The notes below the pieces were generated by a model. That model had not been told where the DNA came from. It did not search any database and saw only the letters and a list, made by a program, of their open reading frames with translations. A stretch of DNA of 64,000 bases from Spisula solida (lineage: Eukaryota; Mollusca; Bivalvia; Venerida; Mactridae), in NCBI GenBank assembly GCA_947247005.1, contig OX365949.1, forward strand, positions 18,417,130 to 18,481,129, in the 5' to 3' direction. Position numbers and translations under genes: made by a program. Numbering within the stretch: position 1 is the stretch's first letter; the number at the start of each line of letters is the position of its first letter. Shown here piece after piece: positions 25,101 through 34,880 of this stretch.

Positions 25101-28100
25101 TAACCAATACCTTTGTTTCATATTATACTTTAGAACTATGGTGTTTATGTTACTTAAATACTGTGTACTGAAAACTGGAAACGCTTGTGTTTCCAACCCT
25201 ACTAGCGATAAACTGGTTGGTAACCCACTGCTGCGACTGTATCGGTACTACAGGCCTATACACCGGTAACGGTAAACGACAGTTACTAAGACTAGCTTAG
25301 CGCACTCGGGTACTGTTTTATCAAAGCACTTAAAGTACGATCAAATTTAAACTCTTTATTATTCATTAACAACTGCAAATTGTTGATGGATATGGTTTAT
25401 ATGAGTTCACCAACTGAATCAGTACTAGTATTGCAGCTCCATTGACCACACCTTATATTTGTTTCCAAATCATAAAGAATTTAAATTTGATCGTAAGTTT
25501 ACGATTTCCGTAAGTCCTTTGATAAAACAGTACCTAGGATTCCTTGTATCACACAAACGTTTTGTCTCTTCCTCTCGAAGCCGTTGGTGAATGGTCATAG
25601 GCTAATGAGACAAGGATGAAACAGAATGGCCATGCACGTACTAAGACTCTCTGAGTCGAACGCAAATCAGAATATTCACTGAGTCATTTCCTGTCCTCGT
25701 GTATATGGTCAAGCATGTCGCAATAGCTCGTTTAACGGATACGTGTCATCAAATGTAATGATACAATTTAAAAAGTTACTTGCCGCCGAATAATGACGGC
25801 ACCGTGTCAGTACGCATGCGTAATCTACTGAAATCGTTCCATCAAAAATTGTTACATACCACACTTCTAATGACAAAATCCGAAAGAAAATAGTCCTTGT
25901 TATATATGAGCCAACGTTGTTTCGCCCTACTTGTAGTCTTGTATTGATTCTTAAGGTAAACTGGATATATTCTTTGTTTTTCACATACAAATTGTCATGA
26001 CTGATATTGTAATAGAAATGATTATTTCTATTTTACAGGCTTTGTGTGAACAACAGAAACAGCATTATTAGATATGTTTGATGAGCAAAAATCAGCAATA
26101 TTTTACTGATGTCAATTTTTTTTATACTTATACTATTACACATGTGTTCCTTACACGATGCCAAACCCTATACATACAAGGTACGGTTGCTATGCAAACT
26201 TGACTCCATAGTAACAATAAGGTTCATTGGTTTAGCACATCATGTGTCTATATATTCGGGTGACTCGCATTTATAGATAGGCACACAGAACTGCATCTGA
26301 ATTCTGCCTACCTACACCTTTAAACATATTTACATTACAGATTGAGCGAGTGTTGACAGTTTACTGTTTATAACACATTCAGTCCGAATTCAGACCATTA
26401 AGAACACCTCGGCCAATCACCGAACATCCTCGGGATGCATAAGAACATTTCACAATGTAAATTTAAGTAACATTATCACATAACCTGCGGCCCAGCAGTG
26501 CCGTTATGTCGTGCCGTAAATATCGTTCGGTACTCCCAGAGTGTGCAATAAATATTTAAATTAGTCTCACGCGCCGTAAGCCAATCCATGCCCCGATCGG
26601 TTCATGACGTCATGGTAATACCAACGTCATCATGACGTCGAGCGCATTGTACCGCTTAATTTTGTCTGAATCCTATGCAGCGTACATCATTTTGAATGAT
26701 AATGAGTGTTCTCTAAAGTTATGTGATAAATAGAATCTTACATTCGTGCTCATTACATACGAGTTTTATTAATCTCGTCAATTAAAAAAAACAATATGAC
26801 ACGAGGCTTTATCATTTTGTCCACACGTTTAATGAAACTCGTATGTAATGATCACCCGTGCAAGATCCTCTATATAATGCATACGCAGCAAGAAATATTC
26901 CGAGCAGCATTTTCCAAGATACACTTTAAAATCGGCTCTTTTGGTTAGGTTGCTTTGATCAGCATCAATAAACCCGTCTGCATCTTTGTTGTTGTTGGTG
27001 TTCGCCCGAAAGTAGACCGACGGTGTGCATCCGAGGTATGATTCTTTGATCTGAGCGAGATGTTCCGATTGAGTTCCGGCACGTTCTTTCAGTTCTATAA
27101 TCGAGGTTGCCTGTTCAAATTTATCTGCATAAAATACAAATTCCATAATTATAGTTTAATAAAAAAAAATGTTATAATGCTGCCTTTGAAATATGACAAC
27201 TGAATTGATGAAACGGATACAGAAAGGGTTATATGCGACTATGCGTATTTGACCTACTGCGCATTTTATTTCAACCGGAAGTTACTTAAAAATAAGATAT
27301 CCAATGACTTGAATGGGCAGCTTTGAGTATAACTGTGCGATGTGTTCCTAAGTCGACCAATAGATTTTTATATCACTTTCATTATACGTAAAACCATGGA
27401 AAATATAGCTGGTCCATATCATTAACCATTTAAACATACCACTATCAGCATCTTATAGAATGTATACATTGGTCTGAAAGGAACACATCTGCAAAATTTA
27501 ATTAATTTCAGAGATAAAACTAGTTATTGATACAGTGTTTACGACATATGTTACCACGACTAATCTAACAGTTATCAGAGTTTCTGTTTTAACTGATATG
27601 CATGTCTGAATTTGGTATTGTAGGTTTTGTCCACAGAGACAGTTATGAATTGCCTTCAAGATTTATGTCCAAAGTGGTTTAAAGGACGAAGACGCTTGTT
27701 TATGGTGGCTTTGTTAAATGTGGTGTTCTTCCTGATGACCATTCCATTCTGCACAAGGGTGTGTATACAACCGATAAAATTATGTTCAACAAACATGTAC
27801 AATGTACTTATTGCCAATTAAGCAACATATGAATTGGTATCCCGGCAACAAAATTAAATTGGCAACGAAGCAACAAACATTTAGCTTTACAGTAACTCGT
27901 AAATTGACAATTTGATACACACACATACATTGGTTATTATTATAACAGCATCGAAATCATAAATTGGTAAAACAGATATACCCGTATATATAGTCCATGG
28001 GCCAGTGGGGTAAACCCTCCCCCCCCCCCCTAGGGAATTTCGGACACTATATTTTTCTGAAAGCGTATGACCAGTAGAGTATTTTTCCAAAGTCTGCACT

Positions 28101-31100
28101 TTGGCCGTTGGGGCGTTAAGATTTTTTGGGGTAAAACGTTAAAAATATGAACGAAAGTGTGAATTTCTGGAATTGGTTAATTACTATCACATTTAGTAAG
28201 TTATTTTGTAATTAAACACTTTCATGGGTTGATATTAACTCATAATTTAAGTCTGCAAAATTCTAGTCCCGTGTAATTATGCAAAATGGGATATTTTTGG
28301 GGTAAAACATTAAAAAATACATAAAAAAGTGCAAATTTTGAGAATCGGTACACTTTAATGGCAGAATACAGTGTCATTGATCTTTTTTTTTGGTTATTAT
28401 GTAAGGCTTTGACCTACCAATACTTTTCCCAAAGTCTGCACTTCAGACATTGGGGCGTTAAGATTTTTGGGGTAAAACGTTAAAAATATGAACGAAAGTG
28501 TTAATTTCTGGAATTGGTTTATTACTATCACATTTAGTAAGTTATTTTGTAATTTAACACTTTCATGGGTTGATATTAATTCATAATTTAAGTCTGCAAA
28601 ATTTTAGTCCCGTGTTATTATGCAAATGGGATATTTTTGGGGTAAAACATTAAAAAATACATGAAAAAGTGCAAATTTTGAGAATCGGTACACTTTAATG
28701 GCAGAATACAGTGTCATTGATCTTTTTTTTTGGTAATTATGTAAGGCTTTGGCCTACCAATACTTTTCCCAAAGTCTGCACTTCAGACATTGGGGCGTTC
28801 AGCAGGAAAAGCAAAAATAAGATTATCTCCCCTGCTTTTAAATGGTGTACAAATTGTAACGATGTATTCACTTAACTGATAATGCTATAACACATTGTGC
28901 CTTACTGTATTTTAATTGCAATTGTGAATACCAATAAAGGCATATTCCCAAAATGTATTTTAACATTTAAATGCACAAAAGGTGGGTCTATTATGGAAAA
29001 TGGCCATCAAAATGGCCATCAAAATGGCCGCCAAAATGACTAAAGTATTGAAAACAGCCGTTCTACTTATTTACAAGTACTCACAATATGATTTTGAAAT
29101 CTATTTCCATTTTTCACTTTGTTTGCAATGTATGTTATAGTTGGCATCAGTAACATTTGTATGGATTGTGTTAAATTATACTTACATGTATTTTACAAGA
29201 GTGGGTGGGGTAAATATACATTCATTTTTTTTCAAATGTTATTGTACAGCTATTCCTTGTGACACAATGGCTGTGCATCATGGTTGTGTCAGGAATGGCT
29301 GTTCTGGGTGGTTGTGAGTATCCAAGAGGACCAGGAATCTCTCGACCTTGTAGTTGCCAGTACACATAGTGCAATAAATGAGATACCACATGATAGCGCA
29401 CATCCTATAAGACCATGGATGTGTGTAACCAGTAGTACTGTCTGCTCATGGTGTGTGTCAGTACCCTAAAGCACCATAAATACCTGTACCTAGTGGTATT
29501 GGGTACCCTCTAATTGATGCACCTAGTGGTTATGAGTACCAAATACAACCAAGTATGCATGAACACGGTGGTTGTGGGTACCCATTAGGACTAGGATGGA
29601 TGTACTTAATGGTTATGAGTACCTAATACGACTAGGAGTTTATGTGCAAGGTGGTCGTGAATACATACATGGACTAGGACTCATTTACCCAGTGTTTATG
29701 GTTGCCTAACAAGACCAGGAATGTTCTACTTAGGCACTAAGTCGTCAATAGGACGAGGAATGGGTGCTCCTAATGGTTGTCTGTACCCAACAAGACCAGT
29801 AATGTATGTGCATAGCAGGATCCGGAATAGTGGCTATGCATACCAAATGATACCATGAATGTATGTACATGTACTAGTAAATGATGGTAGTGGGTACCCA
29901 ATAGGACCTATAATGGTTGTGTATTGTAGCTGCAAGTACTTTATCACACTTCTTATGCATGTACATGGTGGTTATGGGTACCCACTTAGTCTAGGAATGT
30001 ATGTATCCAGTGGTTATGAGTACCTAATAAAGTCAGGACTGTCTGTACATCGTGGTAATCATGACCCAATCAGACAAAAAATGACCACTCCTTGTGGTTG
30101 TTAGTACATAATCCGTCTGCAATCGTCTGTACATTGTGGTTTGGAGTATCCAATAGGACAAGGAATGCATGGGACATGATAGTTGTGGGTACCCACTAGG
30201 ACTTGAAATGTATGTACCTAGTCGATATGAGTATCTAATTAGACCATGCTTCATGTACATGGGGTTAGTGATTACCCAATTTGATGAAATAAATGGTCAC
30301 AGCTGAGGGTTAGGCATGCTCACTGCTGAATTTTAAAGACCAGGAATGTCTCTACATGGTGTCAATAGGACAAGGAATGGGTGATCCCAATAGTTGTCTG
30401 TACTCAATAAGACCAATAATGTATGTAACTAGTGATTGAGAGATGTCTTAACATGATGATGTTCAGTATCTCTATCCTAAACAGGAATGTCTGTTAATCA
30501 TGGTTATTGGCACCCTATACGACCAGGAATGTATGTATATGCATGGTAGTCAGTACCCACAGGGACCAATAATGGCTGAGTATAGTGGCTGTGAGGACTC
30601 GATTATACCACTTATGCATGAACATAGTGGTTTTGAGTACCGACTAGGACTATGAATGTATGCATCTAGTGGTTATGTATCCCTGATAGGGCCAGGACTG
30701 CCTGTAGATGGTGGTAGCAGTGACCAAATAGAACAACATATGACTGCACCTAGTGGTTGTTAGTGCCCAACCCAGTCACAAATGTCTGTACATTGTGGTT
30801 TTGTGTATTCAATAGGACCAGGCATGCATGTACATGGTAGTTGGGGTACCCACTATGACTAGGAATGTATGTATGAGTATCAAATAAGAACATCACAGTC
30901 TGTACACGGGGTAGTGATTACCCAATATGACAACAAATGGTCGCACCTAGTAGTTGGTAGTTCCCAATCGGACAACTGATTTTGTACATGAAGGTTTCGA
31001 GTAGTACATATGTTATGAGTGGTCAATAAGGCCAAGCATGTAGCCACATGGCGCGCCTGAGTTGTCAATTGATGATCGGCCGTATCCAACGAGAATGTCT

Positions 31101-34100
31101 GAACCTAATGGTTATGAGTATTCTTTACGACCAGCAATATATGTACATGGTGGAAATGAGTACCCAATTGCACCTATAATGCCTGTACATGGTGGTTTAG
31201 AGTACCAAATAGGACCAGGAATGTCTGTATATGGATATGTAAGTCACCACTATGACTGGGTATGTATGTACTTCAATAAGCAGTTACGAGTACCCAATTA
31301 GAACATGGTAAGTGTGACTACCCATTGAGACGAGGAATGAATGTACCTACCAGTGGTTATGGGTACCCAGCCTGACCAGCAATATCTGTATAAGTATGGT
31401 GGTTTTGAATATCAAATAGAACTAGGAATGGTATTGGCTATGCTATCAAATTAGACTAGGACTGTCTGTGCATGGTGGTAGTTAATACCCGATAGGACAA
31501 CTGATGTCTGTATAGGGTTGTTTAGTGCTAAATAGAACCAACATTGCATGTAATGGTTATTCGTATGTACCAATTAGGACTAGGTATGGATGTACTTAGT
31601 GGATTAATAATAATTTACCCAACAGTACCAGAACTGCCTATATATGGTTAGAATGTAATTTTGAATACCCATTAGGACTAGGAATGTCCGTACCCGATGG
31701 TCGTAAGTTACAACTAGGACACCAATTCCCAAAATTCACACTTTCCATTTATTATTTTTGTAATTTTCCCCCAAAGTATCTCATCTGGCAATATATATTT
31801 GAAATCTTAAACTGCATGTTACTACAAATTTATCACATTAATATTATTTAGTTACAAAAAAATTATCATAGGAATGGTTTTATTGTAATCTACAGATTCC
31901 TAATATTCACACTTTTCGGTTTATTTTTTTTGATGTTTTACCCCAAAAATATCACACTTTGCGTAATAACATCGCTTTAATTTTTTGCAGTATGAAACTG
32001 CACTATAATATCTTTCAATTAGAGTATTTTTTATAAAAAATATAAATAAATGCCAATGCAGTCCACAGATTCCAAAAATTCGCACTTTTCTCTTATAATT
32101 TTTAGCGTTTTACCCCAAAAAAAGCCATTTTGCACAATAGCAGCACTCTGATTTTTTTTAGTCTAGATAGGACAGGTTAATATTTACCTGTTACAGAGAT
32201 TTATTTTAAAATAACATTATAAATAAGATTGTAGTTAACCGATTCCAAAAATTTGTACTTTTCGTTTATATTTTTTGACGTTTTACCCCAAAAAATCTTA
32301 ACGCCCCAATGGCCAAAGTGCAGACTTCAGGAAAATACTCCAGGGACCATATGCTTTCAGAAAAATATAGTGACCAAAATTCCCTAGGGGGGGGGGAGGG
32401 TCTTCTATTGGTGGCTCATGGACTAATATGTTAGTATTACAGCAACCAGCAGCAGGCAATAAAGCAAGCACACGTTTGAAAATCAGCAACAAATACCTTT
32501 ACAAAACATAAATTGTTCAAAAACTTTATGAGCATATTGCCACATTCTGATCACCTTGACCTTTATGCATTGCAATAGACTATTTTTACTTTTTTTTATT
32601 ACCGGTACATGTATCTTTTTAATCAAAATTTCCTAATTTGGGCATATATCGGCGAGTGTTAAAATAAATGATGTTGAAAATGTGTTTTTCAGGGTGGTAT
32701 CTACGTTTTCCAATTACTCGACTGGTACGCTGCTGCTTGGACACTGTTGTTTGTATGCTTTGTGGAATGTATAGTCTTTACTTGGATATATGGTGAGCAT
32801 GTGCAACCTCCGTATCTAGCAACACCTTTTGGGAGCTGCAAATATTGGCCGTTGCGTAGAGGTTGTTGCTTCACAGAGGTTAAATGTATAGTACTTATAG
32901 GCTAATGGCAATTTTGAAGGTGATGTTTTAGAGAGGATGTTGCTCTACAGAGGGCCGCTCTGGAAAGGTTATAAACTGTATATGCATGTTAATGCAGATA
33001 GATGTAGATTTTAATGTTGATATTAAACTTTTTACATCAAGAAGTTTGAAACAAAACACTGTTTAAGCTTGATATATAATGCCGAGTAGGTCCGTAGAAA
33101 CCCAAGCATTATATATGATGTTAATTGGCCCCTTATGAATTCGGATATAATAAGGATTAACTTGCTACATACGTGTATTATCAATGTCCCTTTCAATTTG
33201 AATAATTATCGAGCATTTAGAAATGTAGTTTATAATGGTCAAAACGACCATAGATTTAAACATTGTAGTTATGCGGTATATATCCCGATACATCGCTTAT
33301 CAGGGTAGGTTCGGGCGGAATATCGGTCAGAGTCATATGAAAAAAATAATTCTGACGGAACTGAAATGCGGGGTGTCGGGATAACGACCATAGAATGAAT
33401 ACTGGTGCACCGTAGTCTGTTCTGTGTAGGAAAGGTTACGATGTAGACTAATGTGAACATTTCTGTTTGTTTTTTACACAGGATGCGAGAGACTTAACAA
33501 AGATTTAATATTAATGATTGGACGACCCTTACCAGCGCCGATCCGAATAACAGGAGCATTTGTGACCCCATTATTTATACTGGTAAATAGCTACATGTAT
33601 ATATATCATAAATATCACAGTCGACGTAGATAAATCAGTTTTTGTTATTTCAGCGTAGCTGGCTAAGCCAAGTTATTAACCTATTGAACCAATGATATGT
33701 AAAGAAATGTTGGTACACTATAAGTAGGCTCGAATGAATAAATGAAGTACTTTCGTTAGGTGAAAATCGGGTTTTCGAAAATGAGATAAGAACCTATTGA
33801 ACCAACGAAATGTAAGAAAACTATAAGTAAACTCGAATGAATAAATAAGTATTTTCATTGGTTGAAATTTGATTTTTCGAAAATGAGACAAGCAACCCTT
33901 TCGGTTTGCCAACCTTTTAAATTTTCCGTGGATCAATGGCTGCACTCTTGTATAGTTCGTGTTTGTTCATCAATGTCTTATGATAATTCTATCTTGAGCT
34001 ACTGAGTGTAAGCGTTGAACTCATGAGATTAATTTGTCTCCACTTATTGCTACAGGTTTTACTGATCCTGTCCTTTGTTCGTTACACACCACCAACTTAT

Positions 34101-34880
34101 GGTTCCTACATATACCCAGCCTCGGCTGAAGTCATTGGATGGAGTCTGGCATTTGCCATTATATCTCCAATCTTCATAATGTTCATTGTCAAACTAGCAA
34201 GATCACGTGGCACATTACTGCAGGTAAGAGATTGAGTTATGTGCCTTAATTATATAAGTATAATCGGTACCACTGTAAGATTTTTCATATTTTGTTTTAC
34301 GCATGGAGATTTCTATAACAAGCGTCTGCGACACAAACGGCCCGTTTACCAAAGTAGTGTCAACAACGAATCCCAAACGATTGTTAACATTTTATTTCGT
34401 ATGTAAAATGTATGTAAAAGAGAACTATTCTTTCATAAATACAATTTTTGTATTTAATGTATGTCATTTAGTATTTGCAAAATAAATTTGAATTCATTTG
34501 AAGGTCCAAATGAAACTTCAGGGCTCTATAAACAGTGCACTTGTTCAATGGACATAGCTTTAAAATTCAAAACCTTTGTTGGATTTTGTGCGCCCGTACA
34601 ATGCCTTACTGTGGTACAATTTCCATTCCAGAGACTGGGAAAGATAAGACAGCCCAGTGGTCTGTGGGGTCCAAATGATCAAGCAACATACAACGAAGAT
34701 CACGATATTTGGTCACATGACAAAAAAGACCAAACAGAGAGGACCTTATTATCAACCTTAAAATACAACGTCACGGGTAGACGTCACAATAGCCTAAGAT
34801 CAGACTATGTCATCAATAGACATGATGAAAATACACTCCCAATGATGGACACTACGAATACATACAATTCAAAACATTAA
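10059..34880 (+). CDS. SLC6-family Na+-coupled transporter, 12 exons, 5'-partial
   Basis: Plasma-membrane symporter of the SLC6 (neurotransmitter/amino-acid:Na+ symporter) family. Twelve exons splice in frame (10059-10190, 16334-16646, 17460-17592, 18544-18678, 22147-22250, 22657-22781, 23090-23202, 27624-27758, 32693-32792, 33482-33582, 34056-34223, 34632-34880) to give 601 residues from TM1b to the stop. Family landmarks in order: GAFLIPF, VYYN in TM3, an EL2 Cys pair with four N-glycosylation sequons, TM6 LGPGWG then SHNKFN, TM8 [25 protein letters not shown], and a C-tail WGP motif. The N-terminus and TM1a (the usual GNVWRFP region) are not found upstream and probably lie outside the window. 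The substrate cannot be assigned; glycine/amino-acid-type relatives are plausible. Chloride-site residues are unusual (see findings). A possible poly(A) signal AATAAA is at 35237-35242. Confidence 0.9.
10792..10932. mobile_element. Palindromic MITE, family 'GGTATTCAATATTG'
   Basis: Copy of the 684-829 element, inside the SLC6 intron after the TM2 exon; ends TTAATATTGAATACC. Confidence 0.72.
11886..12019. mobile_element. MITE, 'GGAGAGATCA' ends
   Basis: About 134 bp sharing CATATGCAAAATGCCCACC and ATTCACCAATAG with 15097-15234; the inverted end is TGATCTCTCCTAT. The left end is decayed. Confidence 0.6.
12068..12395 (-). repeat. Probable LINE 3' end fragment
   Basis: Reverse complement ends TGAGACGAAATAAAGAATAT, resembling the plus-strand TGAGACATAAATAAACAATA near 20970. 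AATAAA followed by a short AT tail is typical of a LINE 3' end. Confidence 0.4.
12481..12625. mobile_element. Palindromic MITE, family 'GGTATTCAATATTG'
   Basis: Copy of the 684-829 element; the right arm is slightly decayed (AATAGTGAATACC). Confidence 0.72.
12630..15096. other. SLC6 intron, no gene seen
   Basis: AT-rich intron. Notable only for a C/G-rich patch near 13925-13990 and a block at 13125-13182 repeated at 38130-38198 (TACATCAGTGGTTAGTCAAG). Confidence 0.4.
15097..15234. mobile_element. MITE, 'GGAGAGATCA' ends
   Basis: 138 bp with inverted ends ATAGGAGAGATCA and TGATCTCTCCTAT. Second copy of the element at 11886-12019. Confidence 0.65.
15421..15893. repeat. 51-bp minisatellite, about 9 copies
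   Basis: Tandem unit starting GGCGTCTGATTGATATAGCC and running to ATTGCTTCTATAA. Period exactly 51 bp between 15430, 15481, 15532 and 15583. One unit near 15806-15845 has an internal 19-bp duplication (GTCAGGTACGTGGTGTAAA). Stops occur in the unit, so it is not coding. Confidence 0.9.
16334..16646 (+). CDS. SLC6 exon: TM3 and extracellular loop 2
   Basis: Acceptor ATTTCAG; donor reads CA|GTTAGA, a weak GT. The Gly codon split from the previous exon is completed (G+GT). TM3 carries [14 protein letters not shown], keeping the substrate-site Tyr. LPWQSC and a second Cys nine residues on match the conserved EL2 disulphide. The loop then has four sequons (NST, NVT, NVT, NLT) and a small internal repeat around the two NVT sites (PSTENVT, PSTGNVT). 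It ends EQFW plus two bases of Gln, matching the family's EEFW before TM4. Confidence 0.88.
17460..17592 (+). CDS. SLC6 exon: TM4
   Basis: Begins with the third base of a Gln codon after ATTCCAG; ends GAAAAG|GTTTGT. The peptide runs [13 protein letters not shown], then a hydrophobic span with [18 protein letters not shown], matching the family pattern VLQLS-G and KGIKSTGK. The usual Gly of KGIKS is Ser (KSIKS). A longer open frame here (17366-17554) is in the wrong frame. Confidence 0.85.
17737..18003. mobile_element. TIR element, 'AGTCCCCTACCGGTTT' family
   Basis: Ends AGTCCCCTACCAGTTT and AAACCGGTAGGGGACT; contains GACGGACGGACGG near the right end. Preceded, as in other copies, by GTCATTAAGAATTGCAAGCA. 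Copies are at 58050-58438 and a truncated one at 50006-50240. Confidence 0.65.
18544..18678 (+). CDS. SLC6 exon: TM5
   Basis: Acceptor TTTTCAG, donor AAG|GTTTGT, phase 0 at both ends, 45 codons. The peptide [20 protein letters not shown] then LTLEGA and [16 protein letters not shown] matches the family TM5 and the conserved LIRG-TL-GA and YYL-P motifs. It is missed by a simple long-ORF search because of its size. Confidence 0.9.
19146..19274. mobile_element. Palindromic hAT-like MITE, 129 bp
   Basis: Arms CACAGGTGCTTGGCATGTGG...CCCTCTACAAC pair almost fully with the right half. Flanks ATTTTTAC and ATTTTACC look like a slightly decayed 8-bp duplication. The first seven bases equal those of the CACAGGTAACTG family. 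Confidence 0.6.
19853..21160. mobile_element. TIR-flanked region with three decayed 270-bp tandem units
   Basis: Left end AGAGAGGTTGCGATTCGAAC and right end (reverse complement) AGAGAGGTTGCGAAATTGAA. Inside, three diverged tandem copies begin near 19918, 20193 and 20455 (shared GTAACATGAT, CGTGAATCGATAATGA and CATACCTGT). A LINE 3' end-like block at 20610-20990 sits in the right part. Confidence 0.5.
21374..21799. mobile_element. TIR element, about 425 bp
   Basis: Left end GGTCCGAAATCACAACCAAG then CTTACACTCGGCACTC; the right end in reverse complement is GGACCCGGGATTACAACCAA then CTTACACTCAGCACTC. It abuts the next MITE. Confidence 0.6.
21800..22045. mobile_element. MITE, 'GGGTACTGTTTTATCAAAGC' family
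   Basis: About 245 bp with long imperfect inverted arms CCAGGGTACTGTTTTATC...TTACGGAAA. Copies are at 25308-25535, 36304-36544, 56445-56688 and a truncated one at 63269-63420; a decayed half lies near 21190-21260. Confidence 0.78.
22147..22250 (+). CDS. SLC6 exon: TM6
   Basis: Acceptor CCCTTCAG, donor CG|GTAATA; ends with two bases of Arg. The peptide [18 protein letters not shown] followed by [10 protein letters not shown] aligns without gaps to TM6 of monoamine-type members (VW-DAA-QIFFSLGPGFG, SYNKFNNN). The chloride-site Gln and Ser of TM6 are Met and Thr, and the Phe-Phe pair is Thr-Tyr. Confidence 0.9.
22657..22781 (+). CDS. SLC6 exon: TM7
   Basis: Acceptor TTTTCAG; donor CCG|GTTAGT. 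The first base completes Arg and the exon ends one base into Gly. The peptide [14 protein letters not shown], then [18 protein letters not shown], matches TM7 and the LGFMA motif. The TM7 Asn and Ser that coordinate Na1 and chloride in SERT-type proteins are Asp and Ala. The last 50 or so bases and the donor are echoed in decayed tandem copies downstream (22800-22975). Confidence 0.9.
22733..22975 (+). repeat. Decayed tandem copies of the TM7 exon 3' edge
   Basis: The exon end (GGCGCATGATAGTGGACTCG ... CTGTCACTTCCGGTTAGTACC) is followed by diverged copies near 22800-22862, 22866-22918 and 22925-22975. Shared words are GACGAAAAC, GTCATTT(CC/TA)GG and AGTACCATCT. Unit about 64 bp. Confidence 0.65.
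23090..23202 (+). CDS. SLC6 exon: extracellular loop 4 and TM8 start
   Basis: Acceptor TATTTTCAG, donor CAG|GTATGG. The peptide [20 protein letters not shown], then a hydrophobic segment ending LILVGLDAQ, matches GPGLAFIVYPEA...LP and LGLDSQF of the family. The Na2-binding Ser after the conserved Asp is Ala. Confidence 0.9.
23477..24492. mobile_element. Tc1/mariner-like non-autonomous element
   Basis: 1,016 bp with ends CAGTGTGTCCCAAAAAA and (reverse complement) CAGGGTGTCCCAAAAAAA, both continuing into similar sub-terminal sequence (GACCTAA, GACCTAGG). Flanked by TA on each side. No transposase frame is evident. Confidence 0.6.
24790..24927. repeat. Short tandem repeat 'CGGTAACTCTGGTAATTTC'
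   Basis: Repeated GGTAACT(G/C)C(T/C)GG-type words over about 140 bp, irregular period of 12-35 bp. Confidence 0.6.
25308..25535. mobile_element. MITE, 'GGGTACTGTTTTATCAAAGC' family
   Basis: Copy with both arms, ending TTGATAAAACAGTACC. Confidence 0.75.
26040..27620. other. SLC6 intron, no gene seen
   Basis: An open frame on the minus strand (26829-27146, 105 codons) has no recognised domain. Its ends TACGAGTTT / AAACTCGTA form an imperfect inverted pair at 26757-26768 and 26833-26848. Confidence 0.35.
27624..27758 (+). CDS. SLC6 exon: TM8 end and TM9
   Basis: Acceptor GTATTGTAG, donor AGG|GTGTGT, phase 0, 45 codons. The peptide starts [16 protein letters not shown] (family F--VE--ITA--D-FP), has the basic turn KGRRR and then TM9, ending IPFCTR just before the GGIYVF motif supplied by the next exon. 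Confidence 0.88.
28087..28800. repeat. 340-bp tandem duplication in the left arm
   Basis: Copies start at 28087 and 28429 and a third is truncated at 28769-28800. The first two are nearly identical over GGGGTAAAAC, CACTTTCATGGGTTGATATT and GGCAGAATACAGTGTCATTG. Confidence 0.85.
29230..31720. repeat. Decayed minisatellite, unit about 42 bp
   Basis: About 2.5 kb of diverged units of the form GGTTATGAGTACCCAATAGG plus ACCAGGAATGTATGTACATG. In one reading frame a unit gives 14 residues like GYEYPIGPGM-VHG, visible for two or three units at 31062-31301 and 29859-30104 before frames break. Confidence 0.8.
32693..32792 (+). CDS. SLC6 exon: TM9-TM10
   Basis: Acceptor TTTTTCAG, donor TATG|GTGAGC. 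The peptide [16 protein letters not shown] followed by [17 protein letters not shown] is a near-canonical SLC6 motif. The upstream intron holds a 4.4-kb foldback-like element ending about 270 bp before this exon. Confidence 0.92.
32799..32982. mobile_element. MITE, 'GTACAACCTCT' family, decayed
   Basis: Shares CTGCAAATATTGGCCGTTG, GTTGTTGCTTC and GTTGCTCTACAGAGGG with 59273-59441. Lies directly after the SLC6 TM10 exon donor. Confidence 0.6.
33482..33582 (+). CDS. SLC6 exon: loop after TM10 and TM11 start
   Basis: Acceptor TTACACAG, donor CTG|GTAAAT. The two leading bases complete Gly. The peptide [15 protein letters not shown] then FVTPLFIL matches the family's RF--DI--MIG and FVSPLFL. Confidence 0.87.
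34056..34223 (+). CDS. SLC6 exon: TM11-TM12
   Basis: Acceptor GCTACAG, donor CAG|GTAAGA, 56 codons in phase 0. TM11 is followed by [19 protein letters not shown] (family P-TYG-Y-YP-WA--LGW) and a long hydrophobic TM12 ending [10 protein letters not shown]. Confidence 0.9.
34632..34880 (+). CDS. SLC6 terminal exon: cytoplasmic C-tail
   Basis: Acceptor CATTCCAG; the stop TAA ends the frame at 34880. Eighty-two residues: [14 protein letters not shown] matches the family's membrane-proximal RL---P---WGP, followed by a charged, low-complexity tail ending in His. The open frame extends upstream to 34461 but that part is intron. Confidence 0.88.
   Translation, partial: RLGKIRQPSGLWGPNDQATYNEDHDIWSHDKKDQTERTLLSTLKYNVTGRRHNSLRSDYVINRHDENTLPMMDTTNTYNSKH

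Larger units (their letters stand above)
27991..32425. mobile_element. Foldback-like 4.4-kb element with satellite interior
   Basis: Outer ends TAGTCCATGGGCCA and (reverse complement of 32412-32425) TAGTCCATGAGCCAC. Both then carry a C-rich run, CTAGGGAATTT, CACTATATTTTTCTGAAAGC, AGTCTGCACTTTGGCC and TTGGGGCGTTAAGATTTTTT in the same order, so the arms are inverted repeats of several hundred bases. The left arm has a 340-bp internal tandem duplication (starts 28087, 28429, 28769). The interior (29230-31720) is a 42-bp minisatellite. No transposase frame. Confidence 0.7.
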
